A DNA stretch of 7,539 bases, taken from contig CAMODY010000089.1 of NCBI GenBank assembly GCA_946611595.1, positions 1-7,539 on the forward strand, given 5' to 3'. The stretch is from an uncultured Clostridia bacterium. Its GTDB lineage: Bacteria > Bacillota > Clostridia > Lachnospirales > Lachnospiraceae. Positions 1 to 5,547 of the stretch are shown here, in pieces. Within the stretch, counting starts at the first letter, position 1. Each line of letters begins with the position of its first letter. The notes beneath the pieces were generated by a model. The model ran no database searches. It worked only from the letters and a program-made list of their open reading frames with translations, and had not been told where the DNA came from. The position numbers were made by a program, and so were the translations under genes.

Positions 1-83
1 GGAAATCTGTGAACCGTGTCAGGTCGGGAACGAAGCAGCACTAAGCAGAACCTTTCGTGTGACGTTGGCAAGCCTGGGATTTG
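1..83 (+). ncRNA. ffs: Bacterial small SRP RNA (4.5S/scRNA type), 5' truncated
   Basis: This is the RNA scaffold of the signal recognition particle, which binds Ffh and directs nascent membrane and secreted proteins to FtsY. The conserved domain IV is visible: GTCAGGTC at 18-25, a GGAA tetraloop at 27-30 and GAAGCAGC at 32-39. These form the apical hairpin with the asymmetric and symmetric internal loops that bind the Ffh M domain. The remaining 3' strand runs to about position 83, where the resemblance ends; the exact 3' end is my estimate. The matching 5' strand is missing, so the gene starts before the window. The tetraloop-closing pair is G26-C31, where the commonly quoted form has C-G, so the pair is swapped but still paired. 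No intrinsic terminator is visible before the convergent tadA gene. Confidence 0.93.
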
Positions 84-86
84 ATG

Positions 87-566
87 TCAGTCTACCGGAT
101 CCGCAGACTTTTTCTTTCTAAGCTTTGAAAAGAAGTCTGTTAAAAGCTTTGCACACTCCTCTTCTAAAATCCCTGTTTCCACAATGCACTGATGATTGAA
201 CGCTTCTACATGAAGAAGATCTAAAATGCTTCCGGCGCATCCGGCCTTGGGGTTCATTGCTCCGATAAAGACTTTCCGTATCCTGGACTGCACGATCGCC
301 CCCGCGCACATCTGGCAGGGCTCTAACGTGATATAGATCTCCGCATCGTCCAATCTCCAGTCACCAAGGCTTTTACATGCTTTTTTAATTGCTGAGATCT
401 CTGCATGTGCAAGGGCAGTCTTATCCGTCATCCGGCGGTTATATCCCCTTCCGATGATCTCATCGTTATAAACAATCACACAGCCGATCGGGACCTCATC
501 CTTCTTTGCTGCCTTTTTCGCCTCTTTGATGGCTTCTTTCATGTATCTGACTTCTCTGTCTGTCAT
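87..566 (-). CDS. tadA: tRNA-specific adenosine deaminase TadA
   Basis: TadA converts adenosine-34 to inosine in the anticodon of tRNA-Arg(ACG), allowing one tRNA to read several arginine codons; it is a cytosolic zinc enzyme and normally a dimer. The 159-residue product has the usual family length. The zinc and catalytic motifs are intact: HAE at residues 54-56 (zinc ligand H54, proton-shuttle E56) and PCQMC at 83-87 (zinc ligands C84 and C87). These are followed by the typical AGAIVQSRI and GAMNPKAGCAGS segments. The start is supported by an AAGGAA ribosome binding site at 572-577. The gene ends three bases from the apparent end of the convergent SRP RNA. Its only upstream spacer is filled by the GH18 terminator, so it probably depends on readthrough or on a promoter inside the GH18 gene. 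The C-terminal tail is lysine-rich. Confidence 0.96.
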   Translation of the reverse strand: MTDREVRYMKEAIKEAKKAAKKDEVPIGCVIVYNDEIIGRGYNRRMTDKTALAHAEISAIKKACKSLGDWRLDDAEIYITLEPCQMCAGAIVQSRIRKVFIGAMNPKAGCAGSILDLLHVEAFNHQCIVETGILEEECAKLLTDFFSKLRKKKSADPVD

Positions 567-584
567 CTTCGTTCCTTTATACTG

Positions 585-619
585 AAAAAGGGCTGCCTTT
601 TCTTTAAAGCAGCCCTTTT
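585..619 (-). terminator. Intrinsic terminator of the GH18 gene, just upstream of tadA
   Basis: An 11-bp perfect stem pairs 586-596 with 609-619 (GCAGCCCTTTT and its complement) around a 12-base loop. Read on the minus strand it is followed by a short run of five T (585-589, partly in the stem) and then CAG. It lies 7 bases past the GH18 stop codon and ends 18 bases before the tadA start, leaving no room for a tadA promoter between them. The short T-run suggests incomplete termination, which would let some transcripts continue into tadA. Read on the plus strand it is also T-rich, so it might work in both directions. Confidence 0.8.
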
Positions 620-626
620 CTTAGTT

Positions 627-2432
627 TTAATAATAAGCAGCTAAAGCATCCCACATGGCAGGTCTTTCCATGCCAAGTTTCCACGCGGCAACTCCCGCAA
701 CGCCGTACTGGCTGAACACTTCGCATTTAGCCTTGAGAGATTGCTCATCCTCCAACCATACGAATACATTCGTCTCATAATTCTGATAGGTCAGGGTGTT
801 GTAGCCTAAGTTCTGATCCCAGGTCGCAGTGCCATGGTTGTTTACGATCTCCTCTGCATCATTAATGCCATAGGATTCGTTATAAGCTGCACCCGCTTCG
901 CCGCTTCTATACCACACTCTGGTATAGAATGGAACGCCCATGATGACCTTGGAAGGATCAACTAAAGCCGTCGTAAGCTCAACGCTTTCTTTTACGAACG
1001 GAAGCGATGCATTTGGGCCTGGCTCATCTCCGCCTACATAATCATCATATGCCATGGTGATGACATAATCGCAGATCTTACCCTGCTCTTTTGTATGATA
1101 GATATTCGCATTATTTGCATAAGGCGTATAGTTATCGACCGTCAGATATTTTCCTGCCTGGCGGCAGCGGATCGAAAGTTCTCTAAGGAACTCGATATAA
1201 TCTCTGTGTCCTTCGGAGTTAACCGTCTCGATATCGACATTAATACCATCAATGCCTTTGGAGATGATATCATCCATAACCGTGTTGATAACCTTCTGTC
1301 TCAGCGTCGTCGATCCAAAGATCGTCTTTGTAAGAGAATAGAAACTTACGCCGTCTTCATAGGAATCAATATCTAAAAGTCCCCAGACAAGATAGCCTTT
1401 GCCGTGCGCCTCACTCACATAATCTGCAGACGAACGGACAGCAACGGAACCATCTGTATGAGTAATGCTGTACCAGGTCGGGCTGATGACATTTACTCCG
1501 TTTGCATTTGCAGTATCATTTCCGAAGTCTCCGTTTGCAGCATCGCTGTAGATGCCGTGCCATGCAAGAAGAACAGGTCCGCCGACAGAAAGAGAGGTGT
1601 ATTCCGGCTCTTCGTAGTCGCTTTGAACTTCTTCTTCATGGATATCTTTTACGCGGTTTGTCATGACATATCCAAGGAATCCATCTTCATTGATAACCTC
1701 AAGCCAGTCATCTTCATCGCTGATCACCTGCAGGCGCTCTCCCTTTTCAAGATCCACAACAACGTTCGAACGGATACCGCCGCGGATTCTAAGCGGTGTG
1801 TTGGATTTTACTTCACAGAACGTCTTGGTTCCTTCGAGGCGGGTAATATAAACTCTGCGCGGATTATCTAAAACTTTACACTTCGCGCAGGAGAACTGGT
1901 CTACGAAATCCACTGCAATATAGACATTCGAACCGATCTCAATGCAGACCGGATAATCCGTCGGAACGAAATTACCATTTACGCTGTACTGGTTTTCGTT
2001 CAGTTTTGCCCAGATCATGTCCTGTGCATTGGTCGTGATCAGAGTCTTTTCATTGTTGTCCCAGTAGAAACGCTGGTCAACATTATAATAAACAAGATCT
2101 AAACCGACATAGACCATATCGCCGGAACGATAGGCGCGGCTTACATAAGAGACCTGAGTCTCTGCGGTTTCTCCGTAATAAGAGATCTGGTCGAGCATGG
2201 TATCTTCCATGACGACTGCCAACTCATCTTCTCCGGCATCAGAAGTCCCGGTCGCAGAATTGGCTTTGAGGAAAAAGTATTTTTCCAGATCTTCCATATT
2301 ATGTGTCGGTCCTTTAATTTTATAGACGCCAAACACAGCTGCAATCAGGATCAAAAGGATCACTGCGGTCCATATCAGCGGTTTTACAGATTTCTTCTTT
2401 TTTCCGCCACTTCCATTGGAATTGCCTGCCAT
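627..2432 (-). CDS. Membrane-anchored GH18 glycoside hydrolase with stalk-like and SH3-like domains
   Basis: This is a probable cell-surface glycan hydrolase related to the SleL/YaaH/YdhD-type GH18 enzymes that cleave N-acetylglucosamine linkages in peptidoglycan or spore cortex; the substrate is inferred. Order of parts in the 601 residues: a short polar lysine-rich N-terminus; one membrane segment at about 18-37 (an uncleaved anchor, since no lipobox or signal peptidase site is clear); a region at about 128-200 resembling copper-amine-oxidase N-terminal stalk domains; a bacterial SH3-like domain at about 205-262; an acidic linker; and the GH18 barrel at about 285-601. The active-site motif is DGINVDIE at 395-402 with the catalytic acid E402 present. 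N398 replaces the usual middle aspartate, as I recall is normal in the spore-hydrolase-like branch. A later MAYDD motif fits GH18. The start has a GAGGAAAA ribosome binding site at 2436-2443. A sigma-A-like promoter lies upstream, which argues for vegetative rather than strictly sporulation expression. Confidence 0.9.
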   Translation of the reverse strand: MAGNSNGSGGKKKKSVKPLIWTAVILLILIAAVFGVYKIKGPTHNMEDLEKYFFLKANSATGTSDAGEDELAVVMEDTMLDQISYYGETAETQVSYVSRAYRSGDMVYVGLDLVYYNVDQRFYWDNNEKTLITTNAQDMIWAKLNENQYSVNGNFVPTDYPVCIEIGSNVYIAVDFVDQFSCAKCKVLDNPRRVYITRLEGTKTFCEVKSNTPLRIRGGIRSNVVVDLEKGERLQVISDEDDWLEVINEDGFLGYVMTNRVKDIHEEEVQSDYEEPEYTSLSVGGPVLLAWHGIYSDAANGDFGNDTANANGVNVISPTWYSITHTDGSVAVRSSADYVSEAHGKGYLVWGLLDIDSYEDGVSFYSLTKTIFGSTTLRQKVINTVMDDIISKGIDGINVDIETVNSEGHRDYIEFLRELSIRCRQAGKYLTVDNYTPYANNANIYHTKEQGKICDYVITMAYDDYVGGDEPGPNASLPFVKESVELTTALVDPSKVIMGVPFYTRVWYRSGEAGAAYNESYGINDAEEIVNNHGTATWDQNLGYNTLTYQNYETNVFVWLEDEQSLKAKCEVFSQYGVAGVAAWKLGMERPAMWDALAAYY

Positions 2433-2466
2433 AGATTTTCCTCACAATCAATTTTTTAGTTGAAAT

Positions 2467-2495
2467 ATTATAGCATTAATACTATTTAAAGACAA
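2467..2495 (-). promoter_or_regulatory. Sigma-A-type promoter of the GH18 gene
   Basis: On the minus strand the -35 box TTGTCT (2490-2495, four of six matches to TTGACA) is separated by exactly 17 bases from a perfect TATAAT (2467-2472). A TG one base before the -10 box makes it an extended -10 promoter. Transcription should begin near 2460, giving a 5' leader of about 27 bases that includes the GAGGAAAA ribosome binding site. This is the best promoter match I found in the window. Confidence 0.8.
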
Positions 2496-2566
2496 CAATC
2501 GGAGCTGTCAGAGGTTCTTTTCCTTAATGTAAAAGATCTCCTTTGCTGCCTTTTTCTTTTTCGCAT
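2486..2566 (-). CDS. Possible 26-codon basic peptide ORF upstream of the GH18 gene
   Basis: A short ATG-to-TAA frame encodes 26 residues, beginning MRKRKRQQRR and ending in two cysteines and a leucine. Eleven of the residues are Arg or Lys. I do not recognise it. The argument for translation is the ribosome binding site GAGGGTG at 2571-2577 on the minus strand, embedded in AGAGGGTGAT, which is close to the ideal AGGAGGTGAT and correctly spaced from the ATG. Against it are the small size, the purine-rich composition that makes Arg and Lys codons likely by chance, no obvious promoter of its own, and the fact that its last codons coincide with the -35 box of the GH18 promoter. It could be a small leader peptide, a gene remnant or chance. 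No function is proposed. Confidence 0.22.
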   Translation of the reverse strand: MRKRKRQQRRSFTLRKRTSDSSDCCL

Positions 2567-2592
2567 AGATCACCCTCTTTCATTTCCAATAT

Positions 2593-2641
2593 CCGCAGAC
2601 GATAAGAAGGCGCATCGTGACAATATTCCTGCAGTCTGCGG
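2593..2641. repeat. 8-bp inverted repeat with an internal alternative stem
   Basis: CCGCAGAC (2593-2600) is perfectly complementary to GTCTGCGG (2634-2641). A competing stem ACGAT (2599-2603) with ATCGT (2614-2618) shares two bases with the first arm, so the two helices cannot both form completely. On the plus strand the right arm is followed by TCAAAAAA and on the minus strand by TATTGG, so neither side has a T-run and it is not a classical terminator. It could be a protein-binding palindrome or part of a leader RNA; the sequence does not decide. Confidence 0.45.
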
Positions 2642-2698
2642 TCAAAAAATACACAAGAACAAAGCTTGCGGGTCTGGTTTATATAAAAAAGGGAATTT

Positions 2699-2718
2699 AG
2701 GATCAGGAATCTGATCCT
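2699..2718. repeat. 8-bp inverted repeat (AGGATCAG/CTGATCCT)
   Basis: AGGATCAG (2699-2706) and CTGATCCT (2711-2718) form a perfect 8-bp stem with a GAAT loop. The run of T needed for a normal intrinsic terminator is absent on the plus strand. On the minus strand CCCTTTTTT begins several bases after the stem, too far for a convincing terminator. It sits ten bases before the larger foldable segment at 2728-2789. Confidence 0.5.
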
Positions 2719-2727
2719 TTAAGAAGC

Positions 2728-2789
2728 AGGGAGCTTTAGCTAAGCTGTATTTTGCTGAATTAGACAAACTGCCGGTTTGCCCGCTCCCT
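2728..2789. other. Multi-branched foldable segment in the GH18-mecA intergenic region
   Basis: A 7-bp closing stem pairs AGGGAGC (2728-2734) with GCTCCCT (2783-2789). Inside it lie two further perfect 5-bp stems: AGCTT/AAGCT (2732-2736 with 2742-2746, sharing the AGC of the closing arm) and CAAAC/GTTTG (2765-2769 with 2775-2779). The second hairpin has the loop TGCCG. The arrangement resembles a small junction RNA but matches no riboswitch or tRNA that I can name. The strand of any transcript is unknown. It ends 72 bases before the mecA start and may lie outside the mecA transcript if the promoter at 2827-2855 is the one used. Confidence 0.35.
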
Positions 2790-2826
2790 TCATTCTTTGT
2801 GTGCGGATTAGTATATTATTTTTATA

Positions 2827-2855
2827 TTGACTTTTCAAGCGTTTTCTATTATTTT
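2827..2855 (+). promoter_or_regulatory. Possible sigma-A-type promoter of mecA
   Basis: TTGACT (2827-2832, five of six matches to the -35 consensus) is followed after 17 bases by TATTTT (2850-2855, four of six matches to the -10 consensus). Transcription would begin about seven bases past the -10 box, that is at or beside the mecA ATG at 2862, giving an mRNA with essentially no leader. This fits the absence of a ribosome binding site before that ATG. An alternative AT-rich -10 at 2812-2819 lacks a good -35 box. Confidence 0.35.
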
Positions 2856-2861
2856 CACCAT

Positions 2862-3509
2862 ATGAAAATAGAACGTATCAGCGAAAACCAAATCAAATGC
2901 ACTCTTAGCCGTTCAGATCTTGCTTCCCGCCAGATCCGTATGAGCGAATTAGCTTATGGAACGGAAAAGACACGCGGGCTCTTTCAGGATATGATGGAGC
3001 AGGCCTCGAACGAGGTTGGTTTTGATGCAAACGACCTTCCTCTTATGATAGAGGCAATCCCGGTATCCATGGACTGCATCGTGCTTATGATCACAAAAGT
3101 GGAAGATCCGGACGAGGTGGATACGAAATTTTCCAGCATGACCCACATCAGCGAACTGCTTTCCGGTACCGCTCCGGAAGAAGAGGCACCTAAGCCTCAG
3201 CTTACATCAAAGGCAGACATGGAGCGCCTTTTCTCCTTTGACAGTTTAGATACGGTCGTGGATTTCGCACACCACATGAAAGGTCTGTATAACGGAAAGA
3301 ATTCCTTATATAAAAATCACAGCGACGGCAGATTTTATCTTCTGCTTTCGCAATCATCCCATAGTCTGAAAGAGTTTGGGATGATCTGTAACTCTGCATT
3401 GGAATACGGCAGCAAGGAATCTGTAAGCTACGCCCGAAACGCATATCTGGAAGAACATTTTGAAAAGATCATCTCCGATAAAGCGTTGCAAAGCCTTGCT
3501 TATGTGTAA
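2862..3509 (+). CDS. mecA: MecA-family adaptor protein for the ClpC protease
   Basis: MecA proteins recruit specific substrates to the ClpC(P) unfoldase/protease in the cytosol and promote ClpC hexamer assembly; in Bacillus the best known target is the competence factor ComK. The 215-residue product has the family layout: an N-terminal substrate-binding domain at about 1-85, beginning MKIERISENQIKC and containing the typical SELAYGTEK and IEAIPVSMDCIVLMITK segments; an acidic, Pro-containing linker at about 86-120; and a C-terminal ClpC-binding domain at about 120-215 with the characteristic EYG...LEEHFEKIISDKAL ending. I chose the ATG at 2862 because family proteins begin there. The frame stays open back to a GTG at 2799, but those 21 extra residues are aromatic-rich and unlike the family. 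No Shine-Dalgarno sequence precedes 2862. The local substrate of this copy is unknown. A terminator follows the gene. Confidence 0.9.
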   Translation: MKIERISENQIKCTLSRSDLASRQIRMSELAYGTEKTRGLFQDMMEQASNEVGFDANDLPLMIEAIPVSMDCIVLMITKVEDPDEVDTKFSSMTHISELLSGTAPEEEAPKPQLTSKADMERLFSFDSLDTVVDFAHHMKGLYNGKNSLYKNHSDGRFYLLLSQSSHSLKEFGMICNSALEYGSKESVSYARNAYLEEHFEKIISDKALQSLAYV

Positions 3510-3514
3510 TCAGC

Positions 3515-3558
3515 TCCGTTCCCCTTTGCTAAATACTCTTTAGCCTATTTCGAACGGA
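3515..3558 (+). promoter_or_regulatory. Candidate anti-terminator stem upstream of potA
   Basis: TCCGTTC (3515-3521) is perfectly complementary to GAACGGA (3552-3558), which is most of the left arm of the following terminator. The two pairings are therefore mutually exclusive. Between the two arms lies a separate perfect hairpin, GCTAAA (3528-3533) with TTTAGC (3539-3544) and loop TACTC. Together they make a compact two-helix leader of the kind seen in attenuators. The terminator stem is longer, so termination would be the default unless something favours the upstream stem. No ligand-binding core or protein site is recognisable; the regulatory role is inferred. Confidence 0.4.
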
Positions 3559-3588
3559 CAGATTTCTCTGTTCGTTCTTTTTATTTTT
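3552..3588 (+). terminator. Strong intrinsic terminator between mecA and potA
   Basis: An 11-bp stem (3552-3562 with 3567-3577, one G-U pair) closes a TTTC loop and is followed by an almost uninterrupted T-run at 3578-3588 with a single A. It begins 42 bases after the mecA stop. The potA ribosome binding site starts at the very next base, 3589, so no promoter can fit between this terminator and potA. Transcription of the pot genes must therefore pass through it. Confidence 0.9.
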
Positions 3589-3594
3589 AGGAGG
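3589..3594 (+). promoter_or_regulatory. Ribosome binding site that fixes the TTG start of potA
   Basis: A perfect AGGAGG lies 8 bases before the TTG at 3603. No ATG in the same frame occurs near the amino end that would keep the conserved beta strand before Walker A, so TTG is the likely start. The site directly follows the terminator T-run and is absent from terminated transcripts. Confidence 0.85.
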
Positions 3595-3602
3595 ATATTT
3601 TA

Positions 3603-4718
3603 TTGGCAAACGAACTGATCCGTCTGGAAAATCTGGTAATGGAATTTGGCGGAAACCGCGTTTTAGATTCCATCAACTTAAGCATCAAAGATAAAACATT
3701 CATGACCCTTTTAGGTCCATCCGGCTGCGGAAAAACAACTACGCTCAGGATCATCGGCGGTTTCCAGGTCCCGACCAGCGGCCAGATATTCTTCGATGGC
3801 GTATCGATCAACGAAGTTCCTGCTTACAAAAGACAGATCAACACCGTATTCCAGAATTATGCTCTATTTCCACATTTAGATGTATATGACAATATCGCAT
3901 TCGGTCTGCGCATTTCCGGACTTTCTGAAAAGGAGATTGATTCTCGCGTAGGCCATATGTTGGAGTCCGTCTCTTTAAAAGGCTTTGAAAACAGAAAAGT
4001 TCCTTCTCTTTCCGGCGGACAGCAGCAGCGAGTTGCAATCGCAAGAGCGCTGGTCAATCATCCGAAGGTCCTGCTTTTAGATGAGCCTTTAGGCGCACTT
4101 GATCTGAGGCTCCGCCAGGATATGCAAAATGAGCTGAAGCGCATCCAGCAGGAAGTCGGCATCACCTTCGTTTATGTTACACATGACCAGGAAGAAGCCC
4201 TTGCCATGTCCGATACCATTGTCGTTATGGACAGCGGAAAGATCCAGCAGATCGGAACACCGGAGGGCATCTACAACGAGCCTGCAAATGCCTTTGTCGC
4301 AGACTTTATCGGCGAGTCCAATATCTTAGACGGCATCATGCCGGCAGATTACAGAGTCCGTTTTTTCGGACAGGAATTTAAATGCGTTGACCATGGTTTT
4401 GAGCCAAATGAACTCGTGGATGTTGTCATCCGTCCGGAAGATATCGACATCGTTGCACCGGAACAGGGAAACCTCTGTGGCACGGTAACCAGTCTCACCT
4501 TCAAGGGCGTTCACTACGATACCATCGTCGACTTTAAAGGCTTTAAATGGCTGATCCAGACAACGGAGTTCCATCCGGTCGGATCCTATATCGGCATCCA
4601 GTTAGATCCTGACAATATTCATGTCATGAAAAAGAGCGAGTACTCCGGTCTTTATGGAGATTACAGTTCCTATTCCGAAGAGTACGAGGAACTGGATGAA
4701 ATGCCGGAAGAAGAATAA
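3603..4718 (+). CDS. potA: Spermidine/putrescine ABC transporter ATP-binding protein PotA
   Basis: PotA is the cytoplasmic ATPase that powers polyamine import through PotB and PotC. The 371-residue product has all ABC motifs in order: Walker [10 protein letters not shown] at 38-46, the Q-loop at Q84, the signature LSGGQ at 136-140, Walker B with LLLDEP ending at D160-E161-P162, a D-loop GALD at 164-167 and the switch H194 in VTHD. The family hallmark FIGESN follows at about 235-240, then a C-terminal TOBE-like regulatory domain at about 285-345. Translation begins at TTG behind a perfect AGGAGG. The last roughly 25 residues form a Tyr/Glu/Asp-rich tail that goes beyond the usual end of the TOBE domain. 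It is the first gene of the potABCD operon, with potB starting 13 bases downstream. Other PotA-like importers exist, but the adjoining PotB, PotC and PotD make polyamines the best substrate call. Confidence 0.95.
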   Translation: MANELIRLENLVMEFGGNRVLDSINLSIKDKTFMTLLGPSGCGKTTTLRIIGGFQVPTSGQIFFDGVSINEVPAYKRQINTVFQNYALFPHLDVYDNIAFGLRISGLSEKEIDSRVGHMLESVSLKGFENRKVPSLSGGQQQRVAIARALVNHPKVLLLDEPLGALDLRLRQDMQNELKRIQQEVGITFVYVTHDQEEALAMSDTIVVMDSGKIQQIGTPEGIYNEPANAFVADFIGESNILDGIMPADYRVRFFGQEFKCVDHGFEPNELVDVVIRPEDIDIVAPEQGNLCGTVTSLTFKGVHYDTIVDFKGFKWLIQTTEFHPVGSYIGIQLDPDNIHVMKKSEYSGLYGDYSSYSEEYEELDEMPEEE

Positions 4719-4731
4719 AGGAGAGGTCCCA

Positions 4732-5547
4732 ATGAAAAGAAAGTGGATGACAGCTCCTTATATCATCTGGATGCTGCTCTTTACCATCATTCCATTATGT
4801 ATCGTTTTATACTTTGCCTTCACGGATTCCGTGACAGGCGCCTTTACGTTCCAAAATATCACGGGAATGGCAGATTATGCCCCGATCTTTCTCCGCTCGA
4901 TCTGGCTGAGTGTGATCGCAACGGTGATCTGCCTCATCATCGGCTATCCTGTCGCGTATGCAATCTCAACCTGTAAGCCGCGCACGCAGAAACTCCTTCA
5001 GCTTCTGATCATGCTGCCGATGTGCCTTTCTTTCCTGCTGCGTACCCTTGCCTGGGTTGCACTTCTTGAAGATACCGGTATCATCAACAACCTGTTGACA
5101 TCGATCGGTCTTCAACCACTCCCGCTGATCCGTAACTCCGGAGCGATGGTCCTCGGTATGGTATACAACTACCTTCCTTATATGATCCTTCCTTTGTATA
5201 CGGCAATCTCCAAGATCAACCCGCGTCTCATCGAAGCTGCGGAAGATCTTGGCTGCAATAAACGAAAAGTATTCAGCAAAGTGGTACTTCCGCTCTCTCT
5301 TCCGGGAATCACTTCCGGCATCACCATGGTATTTGTACCGGCGGTTTCCACTTTCTACATTTCCCAAAAACTTGGTTCTCCGGGAACGATCCTGGTCGGT
5401 GATATCATCGAATCCCAGTTTAAAGGCGCCTACAATCCAAACCTCGGCGCTGCCATGTCTCTGGTTTTGATGATCCTGATCTTTATCTGCATCGGTATCT
5501 CGAACCACTTTACAAAATCTGACAATGAGGAGGAACAGCTGATATGA
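4732..5547 (+). CDS. potB: Spermidine/putrescine ABC transporter permease PotB
   Basis: PotB is one of two inner permease subunits that form the polyamine channel with PotC and dock onto PotA. The 271-residue product has about six membrane segments, the first at roughly 9-29. The cytoplasmic EAA loop is textbook: EAAEDLG from E168, continuing through VFSKVVLPLSLPGI, which is the contact with the ATPase. I chose the ATG at 4732 because AGGAG (4719-4723) sits 8 bases ahead and the product then begins MKRKWMTAPYI, matching family N-termini. The open frame extends back to an ATG at 4654, but that part lies inside potA and would put a charged extension before the first membrane segment. The stop overlaps the potC start (ATGA), so the two are probably translationally coupled and made in equal amounts. 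Confidence 0.95.
   Translation: MKRKWMTAPYIIWMLLFTIIPLCIVLYFAFTDSVTGAFTFQNITGMADYAPIFLRSIWLSVIATVICLIIGYPVAYAISTCKPRTQKLLQLLIMLPMCLSFLLRTLAWVALLEDTGIINNLLTSIGLQPLPLIRNSGAMVLGMVYNYLPYMILPLYTAISKINPRLIEAAEDLGCNKRKVFSKVVLPLSLPGITSGITMVFVPAVSTFYISQKLGSPGTILVGDIIESQFKGAYNPNLGAAMSLVLMILIFICIGISNHFTKSDNEEEQLI

Noticed and set aside
1227..1250. Asn in place of Asp in the GH18 active-site motif taken as loss of activity
   Set aside because: The catalytic Glu and the neighbouring Asp are intact, and the Asn form is, to my knowledge, usual in the spore-hydrolase-like GH18 branch.
1404..1871. 155-codon open frame on the plus strand opposite the GH18 gene
   Set aside because: It lies opposite a conserved coding region with no ribosome binding site or family motif; judged a shadow frame.
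2728..2789. tRNA-like appearance: 7-bp terminal stem with a TAGCTAAGCTG stretch recalling a D-arm
   Set aside because: Only 62 bases long, with no TTCRA T-loop and no proper 5-bp anticodon stem with 7-base loop; not a tRNA.
2799..2861. GTG start extending MecA by 21 residues
   Set aside because: The added residues are unlike MecA N-termini and no ribosome binding site precedes the GTG; the promoter-like -35 would also fall inside it.
4654..4731. Upstream in-frame ATG extending potB by 26 residues
   Set aside because: It lies inside potA and has no ribosome binding site, and the family N-terminus starts at 4732 behind a good AGGAG.
4966..5508. 180-codon open frame on the minus strand opposite potB
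   Set aside because: It is fully opposite a clear permease gene, has charged low-similarity composition and no recognisable motif; it is a shadow of potB codon usage.
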